The notes under the pieces were generated by a model that saw nothing but the letters and a program-made list of their open reading frames with translations, did not search any database and was not told the origin of the DNA. From Rhodospirillaceae bacterium CCH5-H10 (GTDB lineage: Bacteria > Pseudomonadota > Alphaproteobacteria > Reyranellales > Reyranellaceae), in NCBI GenBank assembly GCA_001557035.1, contig LSKJ01000781.1:1-8344 (forward strand): DNA of 8,344 nt, in the 5' to 3' direction. Within the stretch, counting starts at the first letter, position 1. Each line of letters begins with the position of its first letter. A program made the position numbers and the translations under genes. Of the stretch, positions 7,303-8,344 are shown in pieces.

Positions 7303-7331
7303 CATATACCACTTCTCGTGGGTTTTGGCAG
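7303..7331 (-). promoter_or_regulatory. Candidate promoter for yebC and the ruv-tol run
   Basis: On the minus strand CTGCCA (7326-7331) and an extended -10, TGG followed by TATATG (7303-7308), are separated by 17 bases. Each hexamer matches the consensus at four of six positions. The -10 lies about 35 bases before the yebC ATG and downstream of the two terminators, where a fresh promoter is needed. A dyad, GAGAAG at 7292-7297 and CTTCTC at 7312-7317, flanks the -10 and could be an operator. Assigned by eye. Confidence 0.4.
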
Positions 7332-7362
7332 GCAGGCAGGCGCCCCAACCGGCCGTTGGGAC

Positions 7363-7390
7363 AAAAAAAGGCGGGGGCCGAAGCCCCCGC
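7363..7390 (-). terminator. Second of two tandem intrinsic terminators
   Basis: A perfect 8-bp GC stem, GCGGGGGC at 7371-7378 and GCCCCCGC at 7383-7390. Read on the minus strand the loop is TTCG closed by C-G, the very stable cUUCGg tetraloop, and the stem is followed by one C and seven Ts (7369-7363). No T-tract follows on the plus strand, so it acts in the minus direction only. Confidence 0.9.
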
Positions 7391-7420
7391 TAAAAAACGT
7401 CGGAATCTTGATTCCGACGC
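7391..7420 (-). terminator. First of two tandem intrinsic terminators, after ymdB
   Basis: A perfect inverted repeat, CGTCGGAATC at 7398-7407 and GATTCCGACG at 7410-7419 (nine pairs with a four-base loop in practice). On the minus strand it is followed directly by six Ts (7397-7392). It ends transcripts coming from ymdB. One base separates its T-tract from the stem of the second terminator. Confidence 0.9.
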
Positions 7421-7570
7421 CCCCTCTAACCTAGAAGACCGTTCGCCGAATGTGGCGAAAAACTCTTTAACATCAAAAGGATGCCGGTTTTTCCCCAGCC
7501 CGTCAATGACCCTCTTCGGGCCACATCTAATAGGTGCATATGACCCGAGGCGCATACAAGATGCGGGAAA
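7421..7570 (-). other. Unexplained 3' region of the ymdB transcript, with a hairpin
   Basis: About 150 bases lie between the ymdB stop and the first terminator, visibly less GC-rich than the genes around them. A 6-bp stem, TTCGCC at 7442-7447 and GGCGAA at 7454-7459, has a 6-base loop; on the minus strand a run of five Ts overlaps its start. I recognise no known RNA family, no convincing promoter and no supported coding region. It could be an ordinary 3' untranslated region or the source of a small RNA ending at the terminators. Confidence 0.35.
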
Positions 7571-8344
7571 TCAGACGGTCGGGGCCAGCCTGCCCCCTAC
7601 CCGGACCGGCCGGATCGACCTCGCCAGACCGGTCCGGTCGTCGGTTTCGACAACCGCCGCGCACAAAGTGCCCTCGCCCTCCGCCGGCGACAGGCGCTCA
7701 CCCGGCATTTTCCGGATGAATCGCTGCATCGCGACCTCCTTCTTCATCCCGATCACGCTGTCATAGTCGCCGCACATGCCCACATCGGTCTGGTAGGCGG
7801 TCCCGCCCGGAAGGACCCAGCCGTCGGCCGTCGGAACGTGGCTGTGGCTGCCCAGCACCGCCGAGGCGCGGCCGTCGCAGAAATGCCCGATCGACTGCTT
7901 CTCGCTGGTCGCTTCGCCATGAACGTCGACCAGGATCAGCTGGGCGCCACGGCCGAGTGCGTACTTCGTCAGTTCGGCATCGAGCGCGCGGAAAGGATCG
8001 TCGAGCGCGTCCATGAACAGCCGGCACATGACGTTGATCACCACGATCTTCTGGCCGCGCGGCGTCTGGAACAGGTTGGCGCCCCAGCCCGGCGTGCCCG
8101 GCGGGAAGTTGATCGGCCGCAGCAGGCGCTTGTCCTGCGCGATGTAGGGAATGATCTCGCGCTGGTCCCAGGCATGATTGCCGGTGGTGATGCAGTCGAC
8201 GCCGGCCTCGTGCAACTCGGCGCAGATCTTGGCGGTGATGCCGAAGCCGGCGGCCGCGTTCTCTCCGTTGACCACTACGAAATCGAGTCCGAGTTCCCGC
8301 CGCAGCCGCGGCACTTCCTTGACGACCGCGTCGCGGCCGGCGCG
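7571..8344 (-). CDS. YmdB/TIGR00282-family metallophosphoesterase (5' end outside window)
   Basis: Partial at the right edge. The 257 visible residues begin RAGRDAVVKEVPRLRREL, which aligns just inside the usual family start (metal-binding Asp, then VVGRxGR), so only about nine residues are missing. An internal GTG at 8314 is not the true start. Motifs of this dinuclear-metal phosphodiesterase family appear in order: NGENAAAGFGIT, TTGNHAWDQ, DVHGEATSEK and GSHSHVPTADG, providing the metal-binding Glu, Asn and His residues. GTAYQTDVGMCGDYDSVIGM is a conserved C-terminal family segment. The B. subtilis homologue YmdB hydrolyses cyclic nucleotides and affects biofilm formation; the substrate of proteobacterial members is less certain. 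The gene is followed by tandem terminators and so is not in the yebC-ruv-tol transcript. In related genomes it often follows a 5-formyltetrahydrofolate cyclo-ligase gene, which would lie beyond the window. Confidence 0.93.
   Translation of the reverse strand, partial: RAGRDAVVKEVPRLRRELGLDFVVVNGENAAAGFGITAKICAELHEAGVDCITTGNHAWDQREIIPYIAQDKRLLRPINFPPGTPGWGANLFQTPRGQKIVVINVMCRLFMDALDDPFRALDAELTKYALGRGAQLILVDVHGEATSEKQSIGHFCDGRASAVLGSHSHVPTADGWVLPGGTAYQTDVGMCGDYDSVIGMKKEVAMQRFIRKMPGERLSPAEGEGTLCAAVVETDDRTGLARSIRPVRVGGRLAPTV

Noticed and set aside
7327..7340. A short GGCA repeat (three and a half copies)
   Set aside because: Too short to count as a meaningful repeat array in GC-rich DNA; it only overlaps the candidate -35 region.
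7344..7360. A third hairpin, CCCAAC and GTTGGG with a 5-base loop, below the terminators
   Set aside because: It has only six pairs and no T-tract on the minus-strand 3' side; probably incidental, or part of the spacer before the yebC promoter.
7269..7364. A 32-codon upstream extension of yebC
   Set aside because: The conserved family start MAGHSQFKN begins at 7268, and the extension covers the candidate promoter.
7184..7555. A 123-codon minus-strand frame spanning the ymdB-yebC gap
   Set aside because: It reads through both terminators and ends out of frame inside yebC. Its composition has no protein-family character.
1..8344. Mobile elements, CRISPR arrays, tRNA or rRNA genes, toxin-antitoxin or defence genes
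   Set aside because: None seen. Except for the 7269-7570 gap, the window is filled by conserved housekeeping genes with uniform codon character.

Overview
The window holds a conserved chromosomal block from a GC-rich proteobacterium. Every recognisable gene lies on the minus strand, so transcription runs from high to low coordinates. The order ymdB-like phosphoesterase, yebC, ruvC, ruvA, ruvB, ybgC, tolQ, tolR, tolA, tolB, pal, together with the proline-rich TolA and its C-terminal domain, points to an alphaproteobacterium of the Rhodospirillales/Reyranella kind. The placement is inferred from gene order and protein character; no search was run.

Layout in transcription order. (1) 8344-7571: 3' part of a YmdB/TIGR00282 metallophosphoesterase whose first roughly nine residues lie beyond the right edge. 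(2) 7570-7269: the only real intergenic region, about 300 bases. It holds a less GC-rich stretch with a hairpin, two back-to-back intrinsic terminators that end the ymdB transcript, and a candidate yebC promoter. (3) 7268-4342: yebC, then ruvC-ruvA-ruvB (Holliday junction resolvase, branch-migration clamp and motor), with 10-base spacing or 4-base overlaps. (4) 4345-1: ybgC, tolQ, tolR, tolA, tolB and the first 50 codons of pal, the trans-envelope Tol-Pal machine. TolQ-TolR is a proton-driven stator, TolA the periplasm-spanning arm, TolB the periplasmic propeller, and Pal the outer-membrane lipoprotein gripping peptidoglycan.

From yebC to tolB the genes abut or overlap (GTGA, ATGA and TGATG junctions) and I see no terminator between them, so a single long transcript from the yebC promoter is plausible. 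The clearest regulatory signal inside it lies just before pal: a good -35/-10 pair spanning the end of tolB, then an 8-bp hairpin close to where the transcript would begin. This suggests pal can also be expressed on its own.

I found no mobile element, CRISPR array, tRNA or rRNA, and no clearly new biological system; the block is housekeeping. The points most worth a second look are the pal promoter and 5' hairpin, the polyproline-rich TonB-like TolA arm in the same apparent operon as the polyproline-related factor YebC, the double terminator with the unexplained 150 bases before it, and the N-terminus of TolB.
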